From Pseudomonas baetica (GTDB lineage Bacteria; Pseudomonadota; Gammaproteobacteria; Pseudomonadales; Pseudomonadaceae): 64,000 nt of DNA. A program made the translations under genes and the position numbers. The notes below the pieces were generated by a model. That model saw only the letters and a program-made list of their open reading frames with translations, had not been told where the DNA came from and made no database searches. The stretch lies in assembly GCF_019733355.1 (NCBI RefSeq), contig NZ_JAIHLQ010000005.1:202287-266286 (forward strand). Reading direction: 5' to 3'. Numbering within the stretch: position 1 is the stretch's first letter; each line of letters opens with the position of its first letter. Positions 37,419 to 47,740 of the stretch are shown here, in pieces.

Positions 37419-37452
37419 CCATTGATGGCACTTTGAATTGGTTGTAGTGTGG

Positions 37453-37464
37453 CCCACGCGTGAG
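37453..37464. promoter_or_regulatory. Palindrome CCCACGCGTGAG, proximal copy, upstream of yjfI
   Basis: Same core CACGCGTG as the distal site, with one mismatch in the outer arm. It ends 23 bases before the yjfI ATG, a position where a bound protein would block transcription or initiation. Confidence 0.6.
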
Positions 37465-37487
37465 ATGTTCATAACGGAATCAATGCC

Positions 37488-38153
37488 ATGAAAAGCCGCT
37501 CCCCCGCTACCGCGTCAGACCCAAAGGGAGTGCGCTCAAAACCGTCCGCGAAAAAACCATCCAGCTTTTATATGAAGCAGATGCGTGCGGGCCTGGCGGC
37601 TGCCGGTTATGTGAAACACGAAACTTGGGTGCTTCCGGAAAACCGAAGCTTGCTCAAGCAAATGGAGCAACAGCTACGCCAACCGATTCTGGCTGGCTCA
37701 TTCATGTCGGAGAATTACATGAGCGCAGGCAACAACTGGAATATCGACAGCCTCTTCAACGCCCTCAAGGCCCTGGACGAGGTCGCTTCGCAAGAGATCA
37801 CACTGTCTCTGGTCCAGAGTTCCGAACCCAGCATCAAGCTGGAAATGAACGAATTCGGCGGTCTGCCGATTCACATCGCACTGGCCGGCGCCCAGATCAT
37901 CGTCGACACCGTGCTGGTGGACATCGATTCGATCACCGACGTGCGCGCCTTCAACGACGCCGTGCTGCGTAGCCGCGAAATGTTCCCGCTGTCGTCGATC
38001 GGTATCGAGTCGATGCCGAACGGGCAGACCGTCTACAACATGTTTGGCGCCCTCAGCGCCGACTCGAGCCTGACCAACGTGGTGACCGAGGTGAAAACCC
38101 TCGTCGATAACGTGCAGCGCGCCAGCGAAGCCTTCGAACACTTCTTCAAGTAA
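37488..38153 (+). CDS. yjfI: DUF2170 protein YjfI
   Basis: Protein of 221 residues. The first 30 are basic and Ser/Pro/Lys-rich and look disordered; the rest matches DUF2170 as in E. coli YjfI (NNWNIDSLFNALKALDEV, MNEFGGLPIHIALAGAQIIV, LPLSS-like MFPLSSIGIES). It ends in a helix with VDNVQRASEAFEHFF. First gene of the yjfIJKLMC module, 17 bases before the pspA homologue. No enzyme motif; in this family it probably partners the PspA-like protein. Confidence 0.88.
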   Translation: MKSRSPATASDPKGVRSKPSAKKPSSFYMKQMRAGLAAAGYVKHETWVLPENRSLLKQMEQQLRQPILAGSFMSENYMSAGNNWNIDSLFNALKALDEVASQEITLSLVQSSEPSIKLEMNEFGGLPIHIALAGAQIIVDTVLVDIDSITDVRAFNDAVLRSREMFPLSSIGIESMPNGQTVYNMFGALSADSSLTNVVTEVKTLVDNVQRASEAFEHFFK

Positions 38154-38170
38154 TCAACAGGGAATATCCA

Positions 38171-38869
38171 ATGACTCAGTCCATCTGGAGCAAGTTGTTC
38201 ACCGCACTGCGCGGCGGCGCCAATGAAGTCGGCGAAGCGATCGTCGACCAACAGGCCCTGCGCATCCTCGACCAGGAAATCCGTGACGCCGACACCGCGC
38301 TGTCGAACGCCCGTCGCGAATTGATCACCATCATGGCCAAGCACAAGCTGGCCGCCGACCGCGTGAGCGAGTACGAGGCCAAGATCAAGGATCTGGAAGC
38401 CAAGGCTGTCTCGGCCCTGAACGCCGGCCGTGAAGACCTGGCGATGGAAGTGGCCGAAGCGATTTCGACCCTGACCAACGACCTGACCGCCGAAAAAGCC
38501 CAAAGCGACGAGTTCGGCAACTATGCCGACAACATGCGCAAGGACATCAACAAGGCCGAAGCCCGGATCAAGAGCCTGCGCCAACAAGTGGACATGGCCA
38601 AGGCCCGTGACAGCGTGCAGAAAGCTCAGGTCAGCGCGTCCATCGCCAGCGGCGGCGCCAACGGCAAACTGGAAACCGCGGTCGGCACCCTGAACCGCCT
38701 GCAAGCCAAGCAGCAGCAACGCGCTGCCGAACTGAATGCGGCCGATGAACTGTCGGACGCTTCAACCGGCAACGACCTGGATCGTAAACTGCGCGACGCC
38801 GGCATCACGCCGAACGAAGGCAGCGCGAATGCGATTCTTGAGCGCCTGAAGCAAAAATCGACTCAGTAA
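38171..38869 (+). CDS. yjfJ: PspA/IM30 family protein (YjfJ)
   Basis: Protein of 232 residues that is almost wholly coiled-coil, matching PspA/IM30 (ESCRT-III-like membrane-remodelling proteins): amphipathic N-terminal segment SIWSKLFTALRGGANEVGEA, then LRILDQEIRDAD and long helices with RNL-type heptads. No transmembrane helix. It should form assemblies on the inner membrane under envelope stress. Second gene of the yjf module; a REP doublet separates it from yjfK. Confidence 0.92.
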   Translation: MTQSIWSKLFTALRGGANEVGEAIVDQQALRILDQEIRDADTALSNARRELITIMAKHKLAADRVSEYEAKIKDLEAKAVSALNAGREDLAMEVAEAISTLTNDLTAEKAQSDEFGNYADNMRKDINKAEARIKSLRQQVDMAKARDSVQKAQVSASIASGGANGKLETAVGTLNRLQAKQQQRAAELNAADELSDASTGNDLDRKLRDAGITPNEGSANAILERLKQKSTQ

Positions 38870-38887
38870 GCACCGACGCAAAAACCT

Positions 38888-38975
38888 GTGGGAGCGAGCC
38901 TGCTCGCGAAAGCGGAATATCAGACGGCATTAATGTTGACTGGCACGCCCTCTTCGCGAGCAGGCTCGCTCCCAC
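38888..38975. repeat. REP doublet between yjfJ and yjfK
   Basis: Inverted pair of the variant GGGAGCGAGCCTGCTCGC (A and C changes relative to the other copies, present in both arms, so the pair co-varies). It sits inside the yjf module and may partly separate yjfIJ from yjfKLMC transcripts. Confidence 0.92.
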
Positions 38976-39077
38976 GTGGTTTACAGCTTGAAATCATACT
39001 TCTCGTTCACGCTCGGCCCGGTACACTAGCGGCGCTTTTTACGACGAACACCTCCACCCGCTTCAAGGAACGTACCC

Positions 39078-39728
39078 ATGGGATGGTTTAAAGATTTGCT
39101 GGGCACCAGCAACTGGCAGACCGCTGCGCCAACATCCACCGTTGCCAGTGGCCCACTCGGGATGGCCTCAGGCAAGGGCGTCAGATTCGATTCGACCTTG
39201 GCCCTGCTGCTCGACGGTTCGACTTCGGTACGAGTCCCCTTCGATCAGGCGATCTGGAGCGCAGGCTGGGTCGACCTCGGCCAGTCCAACAAACTGCACC
39301 GCTATTACATGAACGACGAGGATTTCTGGGTACAGATCCACGTCACCGGAGACGACCAGGTCGAATCGGTCACACTGTTCAACTACCTCAGTTACGTGAC
39401 CGTCAACAGTGACGCCGAACTGCAGCGACTGGCCGGCCCCAACAGCCTGATCGGTTTGCCGACCTACACCCACGAAGGTGTCGAATACACCCGCGAGTGG
39501 GGCACCGAACAAGGCCAGACCGAACTGGTGCCGCTGACCGAACACGTGGTCAACCCGGACGAGAGCTACACCATCGAACACCACGCCATGCTTTACGCCC
39601 GCGAGACCGGCCTGACCGATCGTCGCGAGCTGTTGTTGTTCTCCGTCGAACAGGACGAAGAAGGCACCGTCAGCCTGAGCACCTCGCTCGGCATTTCGCT
39701 GTACACGACTGACCTGAGCACCATTTAA
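39078..39728 (+). CDS. yjfK: DUF2491 protein YjfK
   Basis: Cytoplasmic protein of 216 residues of the DUF2491/YjfK family. It starts MGWFKDLLG, has beta-strand-rich blocks KGVRFDSTLALLLDGSTSVR, FWVQIHVTGDDQVESVTLFNYLSY (in part) and EGVEYTREWG, and ends in a strand-rich tail. No catalytic motif. Fourth-position neighbours are the same as in E. coli, and the gap to yjfL is 15 bases. Confidence 0.88.
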   Translation: MGWFKDLLGTSNWQTAAPTSTVASGPLGMASGKGVRFDSTLALLLDGSTSVRVPFDQAIWSAGWVDLGQSNKLHRYYMNDEDFWVQIHVTGDDQVESVTLFNYLSYVTVNSDAELQRLAGPNSLIGLPTYTHEGVEYTREWGTEQGQTELVPLTEHVVNPDESYTIEHHAMLYARETGLTDRRELLLFSVEQDEEGTVSLSTSLGISLYTTDLSTI

Positions 39729-39743
39729 ATAAGGAAGTTTCTC

Positions 39744-40169
39744 ATGCTGGAAGTGCTGGCCGTCTCGCTGAACAAAACCGCTCTGACCGGTTTCATCGTT
39801 TACCTGATCGGCGCCGTGTTGCTGTTCATGCTGTTTCAATTCGTCTACACGCGCATCACCCCGCACAAAGAATTCGAGCTGATCCGCTCCGGCAACACGG
39901 CCGCTGCCATTGCGCTGTCCGGTGCAATCATCGGTTTCGCCATTCCTGCCAGCAACGTGATCGCCTATTCGGTCAACGTCCTCGACTTCGTGCTCTGGGC
40001 CGTGATTGCCGCAGTAGTGCAACTGCTGGCGTTTCTCGCCACTGGCCTGGTGCTCAAAGGCACTTCCCAGCGCATCGCCAACGGTGAAATCGCCTCCGGC
40101 ATCTACGTCGCAGCGGTAGCGATCAGCGTTGGCATGCTCAACGCTGCGTGCATGACACCGTCCAACTGA
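39744..40169 (+). CDS. yjfL: DUF350 inner-membrane protein YjfL
   Basis: Membrane protein of 141 residues with four helices (about 13-35, 52-70, 76-100, 115-137), the DUF350 topology. The conserved features are YTRITPHKEFELIRSGNTAAAIALSG and the second repeat-like GEIASGIYVAAVAISVGMLNAACM (in part). DUF350 proteins recur beside PspA homologues and ATP-grasp enzymes in stress modules; the molecular role is not known. Confidence 0.9.
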   Translation: MLEVLAVSLNKTALTGFIVYLIGAVLLFMLFQFVYTRITPHKEFELIRSGNTAAAIALSGAIIGFAIPASNVIAYSVNVLDFVLWAVIAAVVQLLAFLATGLVLKGTSQRIANGEIASGIYVAAVAISVGMLNAACMTPSN

Positions 40170-40186
40170 TCGGCAGGAAGCCTTAG

Positions 40187-40876
40187 ATGAAACGAAGCAA
40201 ATACGTTCAGTTGTCCCTCGCAGCGTCGGTGGCCATGGTCATTTCCGGCGAAGCGGCAGCGGTGGATCAGCCACGCAATTTCCAGAGTGTTGAGCAATGC
40301 GTCGATGCCGAGGTGGCAGCCGACGTCTGCTCCAACGCCTACGTCGCGGCGCTCACCGAACACCGGCGCATCGCGCCGGCGTACGACGACAAAGCCAAGT
40401 GCGACGCGGACTTTGCCGCCGACTGGTGTCAGAAAAACTCCGACGGCCGCTTCGTGCCAAAACTCGGCGGTTTCAAAGTACCGCAGAACGGTGAAACCCC
40501 ACAAAATCTCGACGCCATCGCCGATACGCAGATGCCGGCCGGTGATACGACGGCTGCCCAGAATGTGCAAAACACTTCCCACACCTCGGGTGGCGGTGGC
40601 AACGGTTGGCTGAGCGGATGGCTGATCGGCAACGCGATGAGCAACAATTCGAATCGCACGGTCTATCGCGACCGCGATACGCGCCAGCCCTACAACACCT
40701 CGACGCAGTCCAAAAGAATCGAGTCAGCACCTCGTAGCCAACCGAACTACGAGAGCAGCAAAAGCAAACCGGTGAACGTCGCCTCCTCCACTTCCCGTGG
40801 CGGTTTTGGCAGCCAGTCCAGCGCCCGCAGCGGTTGGGGTGGTTGGGGCAGCAGTTCCGGCCGCTCGAGTAGCTGA
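40187..40876 (+). CDS. yjfM: DUF1190 (YjfM/YgiB-like) secreted protein
   Basis: Protein of 229 residues. Signal peptide MKRSKYVQLSLAASVAMVISGEAAA, then a cysteine-containing DUF1190 core (FQSVEQCVDAEVAADVCSNAY, KCDADFAADWCQ; four cysteines that may form two disulfides), and a long low-complexity C-terminus rich in Ser, Asn and Gly, ending GWGGWGSSSGRSSS. The E. coli relatives YjfM and YgiB are encoded beside glutathionylspermidine synthase-like genes, as here (three bases to yjfC). Confidence 0.88.
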   Translation: MKRSKYVQLSLAASVAMVISGEAAAVDQPRNFQSVEQCVDAEVAADVCSNAYVAALTEHRRIAPAYDDKAKCDADFAADWCQKNSDGRFVPKLGGFKVPQNGETPQNLDAIADTQMPAGDTTAAQNVQNTSHTSGGGGNGWLSGWLIGNAMSNNSNRTVYRDRDTRQPYNTSTQSKRIESAPRSQPNYESSKSKPVNVASSTSRGGFGSQSSARSGWGGWGSSSGRSSS

Positions 40877-40878
40877 CG

Positions 40879-42036
40879 ATGAAAAAGGTCCACTGCGCCG
40901 AGCGCCCCGACTGGAAACAAACGGCCGAGAGCCTCGGCTTTATGTTCCACACCATCGACGACGAGCCTTACTGGGACGAAAGCGCGTATTACCAGTTCAC
41001 GCTCGCGCAGATCGAAAACGATCTCGAGGACCCGACCACCGAACTGCACGAGATGTGCATGGACCTGGTCGACCGCGTGGTACACAGCGAAGAACTGCTA
41101 AATCGCCTGAGCATCCCGGCTTCGTACTACGACATGATCCGAACGTCCTGGCTGGAAGGTCATCCGCATCTGTACGGGCGCATGGACTTTTCCTACAGCG
41201 GCAACGGCCCGGCGAAACTGCTGGAACTCAACTACGACACGCCAACCAGCCTTTACGAGGCGGCGGCGTTCCAGTGGGGTTGGCTGGAGCAATGCATTGA
41301 GCGCGGCACGCTGCCCAGCCATGCCGACCAGTTCAACAGCATCGACACCAAGCTGCATCAAGCCTTTGCCGAGTTGCAGCTCAAGCGACCTTTCTACTTT
41401 GCCTCAATGAAAGACTCGGTCGAGGATAAAGGCACCACGGATTACCTGCGACTGATCGCGGAAAAGGTCGGCATCGAATCGCGGCACATCGACATCGAAG
41501 ACATTGGCCTGACTGCCGAGGGCCGCTTTGTCGACCTGCAAGATCGCTGGATCCCGCACCTGTTCAAGCTGCACGCCTGGGAATTCATCTTCCATGAACC
41601 GTTCGGCGCGGCGATTGCCGAGTGCGATACGCAGTTTTTCGAGCCAGCGTGGAAAGCGATCCTGTCGAACAAAGGCGCACTGCCGCTGTTGTGGGAGTTG
41701 CACAAAGGCCATCCGAATCTGCTCGCGGCGCACCTCGACCCGAATCCGGCCAGCGCCGTGCCCAAAGGCTGGGTGCGCAAACCGTACTTCTCCCGGGAAG
41801 GTGCCAACATCGAACTGCAAACGGCGCAAGGTCTGATCGTCAAAGAAGATGGGCCCTACACCGATGCGCCATTTATCCTTCAGGAGTTCGCACCACTGCC
41901 GAAGTTCGATAACAGCTACACGCTGATCGGCTCCTGGGTGATTGGCGATCAGGCGGCGGGGATTGGCGTGCGTGAGGACAACAGTCTGATCACCAAGGAT
42001 TCAAGCCGGTTTCTGCCGCATTTGATTCTTGACTGA
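40879..42036 (+). CDS. yjfC: Glutathionylspermidine synthase-like ATP-grasp ligase (YjfC)
   Basis: Protein of 385 residues corresponding to the synthetase half of E. coli Gss, without the amidase domain. Metal/ATP residues are kept: YGRMDFSYSG (Arg101, Asp103) and LLELNYDTPTS (Glu116, Asn118), then NKGALPLLWEL and LQEFAPLP, and GWVRKPYFSREGANIEL. It should form an amide bond using ATP; whether the substrates are glutathione and spermidine is not known. Last gene of the yjf module, followed by a strong terminator. Confidence 0.9.
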   Translation: MKKVHCAERPDWKQTAESLGFMFHTIDDEPYWDESAYYQFTLAQIENDLEDPTTELHEMCMDLVDRVVHSEELLNRLSIPASYYDMIRTSWLEGHPHLYGRMDFSYSGNGPAKLLELNYDTPTSLYEAAAFQWGWLEQCIERGTLPSHADQFNSIDTKLHQAFAELQLKRPFYFASMKDSVEDKGTTDYLRLIAEKVGIESRHIDIEDIGLTAEGRFVDLQDRWIPHLFKLHAWEFIFHEPFGAAIAECDTQFFEPAWKAILSNKGALPLLWELHKGHPNLLAAHLDPNPASAVPKGWVRKPYFSREGANIELQTAQGLIVKEDGPYTDAPFILQEFAPLPKFDNSYTLIGSWVIGDQAAGIGVREDNSLITKDSSRFLPHLILD

Positions 42037-42052
42037 CAAACCGCCGCGCACA

Positions 42053-42087
42053 AAAAAGGCCCGTCGCGTTGAACGACGGGCCTTTTT
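42053..42087. terminator. Bidirectional terminator between yjfC and ssb
   Basis: Stem AAAAAGGCCCGTCG (42053-42066) with CGACGGGCCTTTTT (42074-42087), 7-base loop; serves both converging genes. Confidence 0.92.
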
Positions 42088-42106
42088 ATTCGTATGCAGC
42101 CAAGAA

Positions 42107-42631
42107 TCAGAAAGGAATATCGTCATCGAAGCTGTCGAAATCCGGAGCCGGTTGCGGTGCGGCCTGCTGTGGAGCCGGGGCCGAACGCTGCTGTGGAGCC
42201 GACTGCTGCGGGCGCGGTGCCTGCTGGCGTGGAGCTGGAGCGGACTGCTGATAGTTGTTGCCGCCGCCTTGTTGGTCGCCCTGTTGTGGACGGCCGCCGA
42301 GCAGTTGCATGGTGCCTTGCATGTCGACCACGATTTCGGTGGTGTAACGCTTGATACCGTCTTTTTCCCACTCGCGGGTCTGCAGCTTGCCTTCGATGTA
42401 GACCTGCGAACCTTTGCGCAGGTACTCACCGGCGATCTCGGCCACCTTGCCGAACATCGAAACACGGTGCCACTCGGTCTTCTCGACCTTCTGACCGGTT
42501 TGCTTGTCGGTCCACTGTTCGCTGGTTGCCAGACTCAGGTTGGTCACGGCGTTACCGTTAGGCAGGTAGCGAACTTCGGGATCCTGGCCGCAAGTGCCGA
42601 CCAATATGACTTTGTTAACCCCACGGGCCAT
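42107..42631 (-). CDS. ssb: Single-stranded DNA-binding protein
   Basis: Protein of 174 residues. The OB-fold covers about 1-110 ([38 protein letters not shown]). A Gln/Pro/Ala-rich disordered linker follows, and the C-terminal tip [11 protein letters not shown] is the acidic peptide that recruits repair and replication partners. Encoded 9 bases after the MFS gene on the same strand and near uvrA, the common pseudomonad order. Confidence 0.97.
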   Translation of the reverse strand: MARGVNKVILVGTCGQDPEVRYLPNGNAVTNLSLATSEQWTDKQTGQKVEKTEWHRVSMFGKVAEIAGEYLRKGSQVYIEGKLQTREWEKDGIKRYTTEIVVDMQGTMQLLGGRPQQGDQQGGGNNYQQSAPAPRQQAPRPQQSAPQQRSAPAPQQAAPQPAPDFDSFDDDIPF

Positions 42632-42640
42632 AACGTTCTC

Positions 42641-44038
42641 CTAGGCTTCGCAAGCAGCCCCGGCCGGGTTGTTCACCAGGCGTTCGAGGGTGTCGCGATC
42701 CACTAATTCTTTGTCCAGTTTGATGTAAACAGCCGCTTCGTCAGCGACTATCACTGCATCTGTTACCCCTACGAGGGCCTTGAGGCGCTCGACCAGACCC
42801 GCTTCGCGGATCGCCTCGGGCGACAACGGCAAGCGCAGGCTCGTCACGTAGGGAGGTTCGCGCATGGTAACAGCAAAGGCCAGCCAGATGGCAGCCAGCC
42901 CCGCACATCCGAGGAACACAACCGACAGACCGCCATGCTGAAACAGCCAGCCGCCGAGTATCCCGCCGAGTGCCGAACCCAGGAATTGACTGGTGGAATA
43001 CACGCCCATGGCCGTGCCCTTGCCACCTGCCGGTGAAACCTTGCTGATCAGCGACGGCAGAGAAGCCTCCAGCAGATTGAACGCGGTGAAGAACACCACC
43101 GTGCCGATCACCAGAGCCCGCAGGCTGTCACCGAACTTCCAGAAGAATAGCTCAGTCAGCATCAGCGTCATGACGGCGCCGAGCAAGATTCGTTTCATTT
43201 TGCGTTTCTTCTCGCCGTAGATGATGAACGGGATCATGGCGAAGAAAGAAATCAGCAGCGCGGTCAGGTAAACCCACCAATGCTGCTCCTTGGGCAACCC
43301 GGCTTTTTCCACCAGGGCCAGGGGCAGCGCGACGAAGCTCGACATGAGCATCGCGTGCAATACAAAGATGCCAAGATCGAGACGCAGCAGATCGGGATGC
43401 TTGAGCGTCGGCATCAACGCCTGACGCGCCACGCCAGACTCGCGATGCTGCATCGGCCCGGTTGAGCGCGGCACCATGAACATGATGATCAGGATCCCGA
43501 TCAGTGCCATGCCGCCTGTAGCGAGGAACAGTCCGGACAAACCGAAAACCCGGGTCAGCAACGGCCCGACCACCATCGCCACAGCAAAGGACAAGCCGAT
43601 GGTCATGCCGATCATCGCCATCGCTTTGGTGCGGTGCTGTTCACGGGTCAGGTCGGAGAGCAAGGCCATGACCGCGGCGGAAATCGCCCCGGCGCCCTGC
43701 AGGATCCGCCCGGCAATCACGCCCCAGATCGAATCGGCCTGGGACGCCAGCACACTGCCGAGGGCGAAGACGATCAGCCCCAGGTAAATGACCGGCCTGC
43801 GGCCAATGCGGTCGGAAATGATCCCGAACGGAATCTGAAAAATCGCCTGGGTCAGGCCGTAAGCGCCGATAGCCAGCCCGATCAGGGCCGGGGTCGCGCC
43901 TGCCAGATCCATGCCATAGGTCGCCAGTACTGGCAACACCATGAACATGCCAAGCATACGGAAGGCGAACACCAGGGCCAGACCGCTCGCCGCGCGGGTC
44001 TCGCTGCCACTCATGCGTTCGCTGTGGAGATCGTGCAT
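42641..44038 (-). CDS. MFS efflux transporter, YajR-like, with C-terminal domain
   Basis: Transporter of 465 residues with twelve predicted helices; motif A appears as GIISDRIGRRPVIYLG near 72-87. After the last helix (about 390) a soluble tail of roughly 70 residues, with EAGLVERLKALVGVTDAVIVADEAAVYIK (in part), resembles the ferredoxin-like YAM domain of YajR. Substrate unknown, proton-driven export likely. It is divergent from uvrA and co-directional with ssb, with an inverted repeat in the shared upstream region. Confidence 0.9.
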   Translation of the reverse strand: MHDLHSERMSGSETRAASGLALVFAFRMLGMFMVLPVLATYGMDLAGATPALIGLAIGAYGLTQAIFQIPFGIISDRIGRRPVIYLGLIVFALGSVLASQADSIWGVIAGRILQGAGAISAAVMALLSDLTREQHRTKAMAMIGMTIGLSFAVAMVVGPLLTRVFGLSGLFLATGGMALIGILIIMFMVPRSTGPMQHRESGVARQALMPTLKHPDLLRLDLGIFVLHAMLMSSFVALPLALVEKAGLPKEQHWWVYLTALLISFFAMIPFIIYGEKKRKMKRILLGAVMTLMLTELFFWKFGDSLRALVIGTVVFFTAFNLLEASLPSLISKVSPAGGKGTAMGVYSTSQFLGSALGGILGGWLFQHGGLSVVFLGCAGLAAIWLAFAVTMREPPYVTSLRLPLSPEAIREAGLVERLKALVGVTDAVIVADEAAVYIKLDKELVDRDTLERLVNNPAGAACEA

Positions 44039-44115
44039 GGAAAAACCTCGTGTGAACCGGCGGCGATTCTACCAGTCCCATCGGAAGACGGGGTATATCG
44101 CGACGCTATGACACG

Positions 44116-44141
44116 CATAGATGAAACTCTCTTCATCTATG
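44116..44141. promoter_or_regulatory. Inverted repeat between the MFS gene and uvrA
   Basis: CATAGATGAA (44116-44125) with TTCATCTATG (44132-44141), perfect 10-base arms with a 6-base spacer. It is in the 191-base divergent region, 88 bases before uvrA, so an operator for one or both genes is likelier than a terminator (no T run). It does not resemble a LexA box. Confidence 0.5.
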
Positions 44142-44229
44142 GCAAAAAACGCTGCGCTTGATAGTGTGCATCCATCCAGTATTTGCCCGTATACTCCTAC
44201 GTTTTCGACGCCCGCCGAGCGAGGCCACT

Positions 44230-47064
<2,835 letters not shown>

Positions 47065-47076
47065 ACGCCTAGTATG

Positions 47077-47115
47077 AAAAAGCCCCTGTCACTTCGTCAG
47101 TGACAGGGGCTTTTT
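47077..47115. terminator. Bidirectional terminator between uvrA and ftnA
   Basis: Stem AAAAAGCCCCTGTCAC (47077-47092) with GTGACAGGGGCTTTTT (47100-47115), 7-base loop. Confidence 0.94.
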
Positions 47116-47126
47116 TGTATTACATG

Positions 47127-47591
47127 TCAGGTGTGAGATTGCAGGTAGTTCTCGAGACCGATCAGCTTGATCAGGCCCAACTGCTTTTCCAGCCAGTAGG
47201 TATGATCTTCTTCGGTATCGTGGAGCTGAACGCGCAAGATCTCGCGGCTGACGTAGTCGTTGTGCTGTTCGCAGAGTTCGATGCCCTTGCACAATGCCGC
47301 ACGGACTTTGTACTCAAGGCGCAGATCGGCTTCGAGCATCTCCGGGACGGTGGTGCCGACATCCAGATCATCCGGACGCATGCGTGGTGTACCTTCAAGC
47401 ATCAGAATCCGGCGCATCAAGGCGTCAGCATGGCCAGCTTCTTCTTCCATCTCGTGGTTGATTCGTTCGTAGAGCTTGGTGAATCCCCAGTCCTCATACA
47501 TCCGCGAATGGACAAAATATTGGTCACGCGCGGCCAGTTCGCCGGTCAGCAACGTGTTGAGGTAATCGATAACGTCTGGGTGGCCTTGCAT
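47127..47591 (-). CDS. ftnA: Ferritin FtnA (formerly called bacterioferritin BfrA), no haem-ligand methionine
   Basis: Iron-storage protein of 154 residues with a four-helix bundle. Ferroxidase ligands Glu18, Glu51, His54, Glu127 and His130 are present. In bacterioferritins residue 52 is the haem-binding Met (EMKHAD); here the same place reads EAGHAD with Ala52, so the subunit should not bind haem. This matches P. aeruginosa PA4235, reclassified from BfrA to FtnA. The ATG at 47591 gives [12 protein letters not shown]. Adjacent to katA, a usual pairing for iron and peroxide defence. Confidence 0.94.
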   Translation of the reverse strand: MQGHPDVIDYLNTLLTGELAARDQYFVHSRMYEDWGFTKLYERINHEMEEEAGHADALMRRILMLEGTPRMRPDDLDVGTTVPEMLEADLRLEYKVRAALCKGIELCEQHNDYVSREILRVQLHDTEEDHTYWLEKQLGLIKLIGLENYLQSHT

Positions 47592-47707
47592 CGCCCTACA
47601 TCTCCCTGCTTGAAAGGCTGTAGTTTGAACCAACCTGACTGTCAGGTCACCCTCCACGCGCAATAAAAGCGAAGATAATCTGAGAAAAGCAGTCTAAATA
47701 ACGCAAA

Positions 47708-47729
47708 AACCGCCCTAATGAGGGCGGTT
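47708..47729 (-). terminator. Terminator after katA
   Basis: Stem AACCGCCCT with AGGGCGGTT and a 4-base loop; on the minus strand the right arm runs into TTTTT. Confidence 0.85.
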
Positions 47730-47740
47730 CTGCTTCTCGT

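Noticed and set aside
37426..37442. Sigma-54-like promoter TGGCAC...TTGG before yjfI
   Set aside because: The spacing is one base too long and the -12 GC is GG. Sigma-54 does not tolerate such spacing changes, so the match is probably chance.
44039..44229. LexA box before uvrA
   Set aside because: No CTG-N10-CAG was found in the gap; the visible inverted repeat has another sequence.
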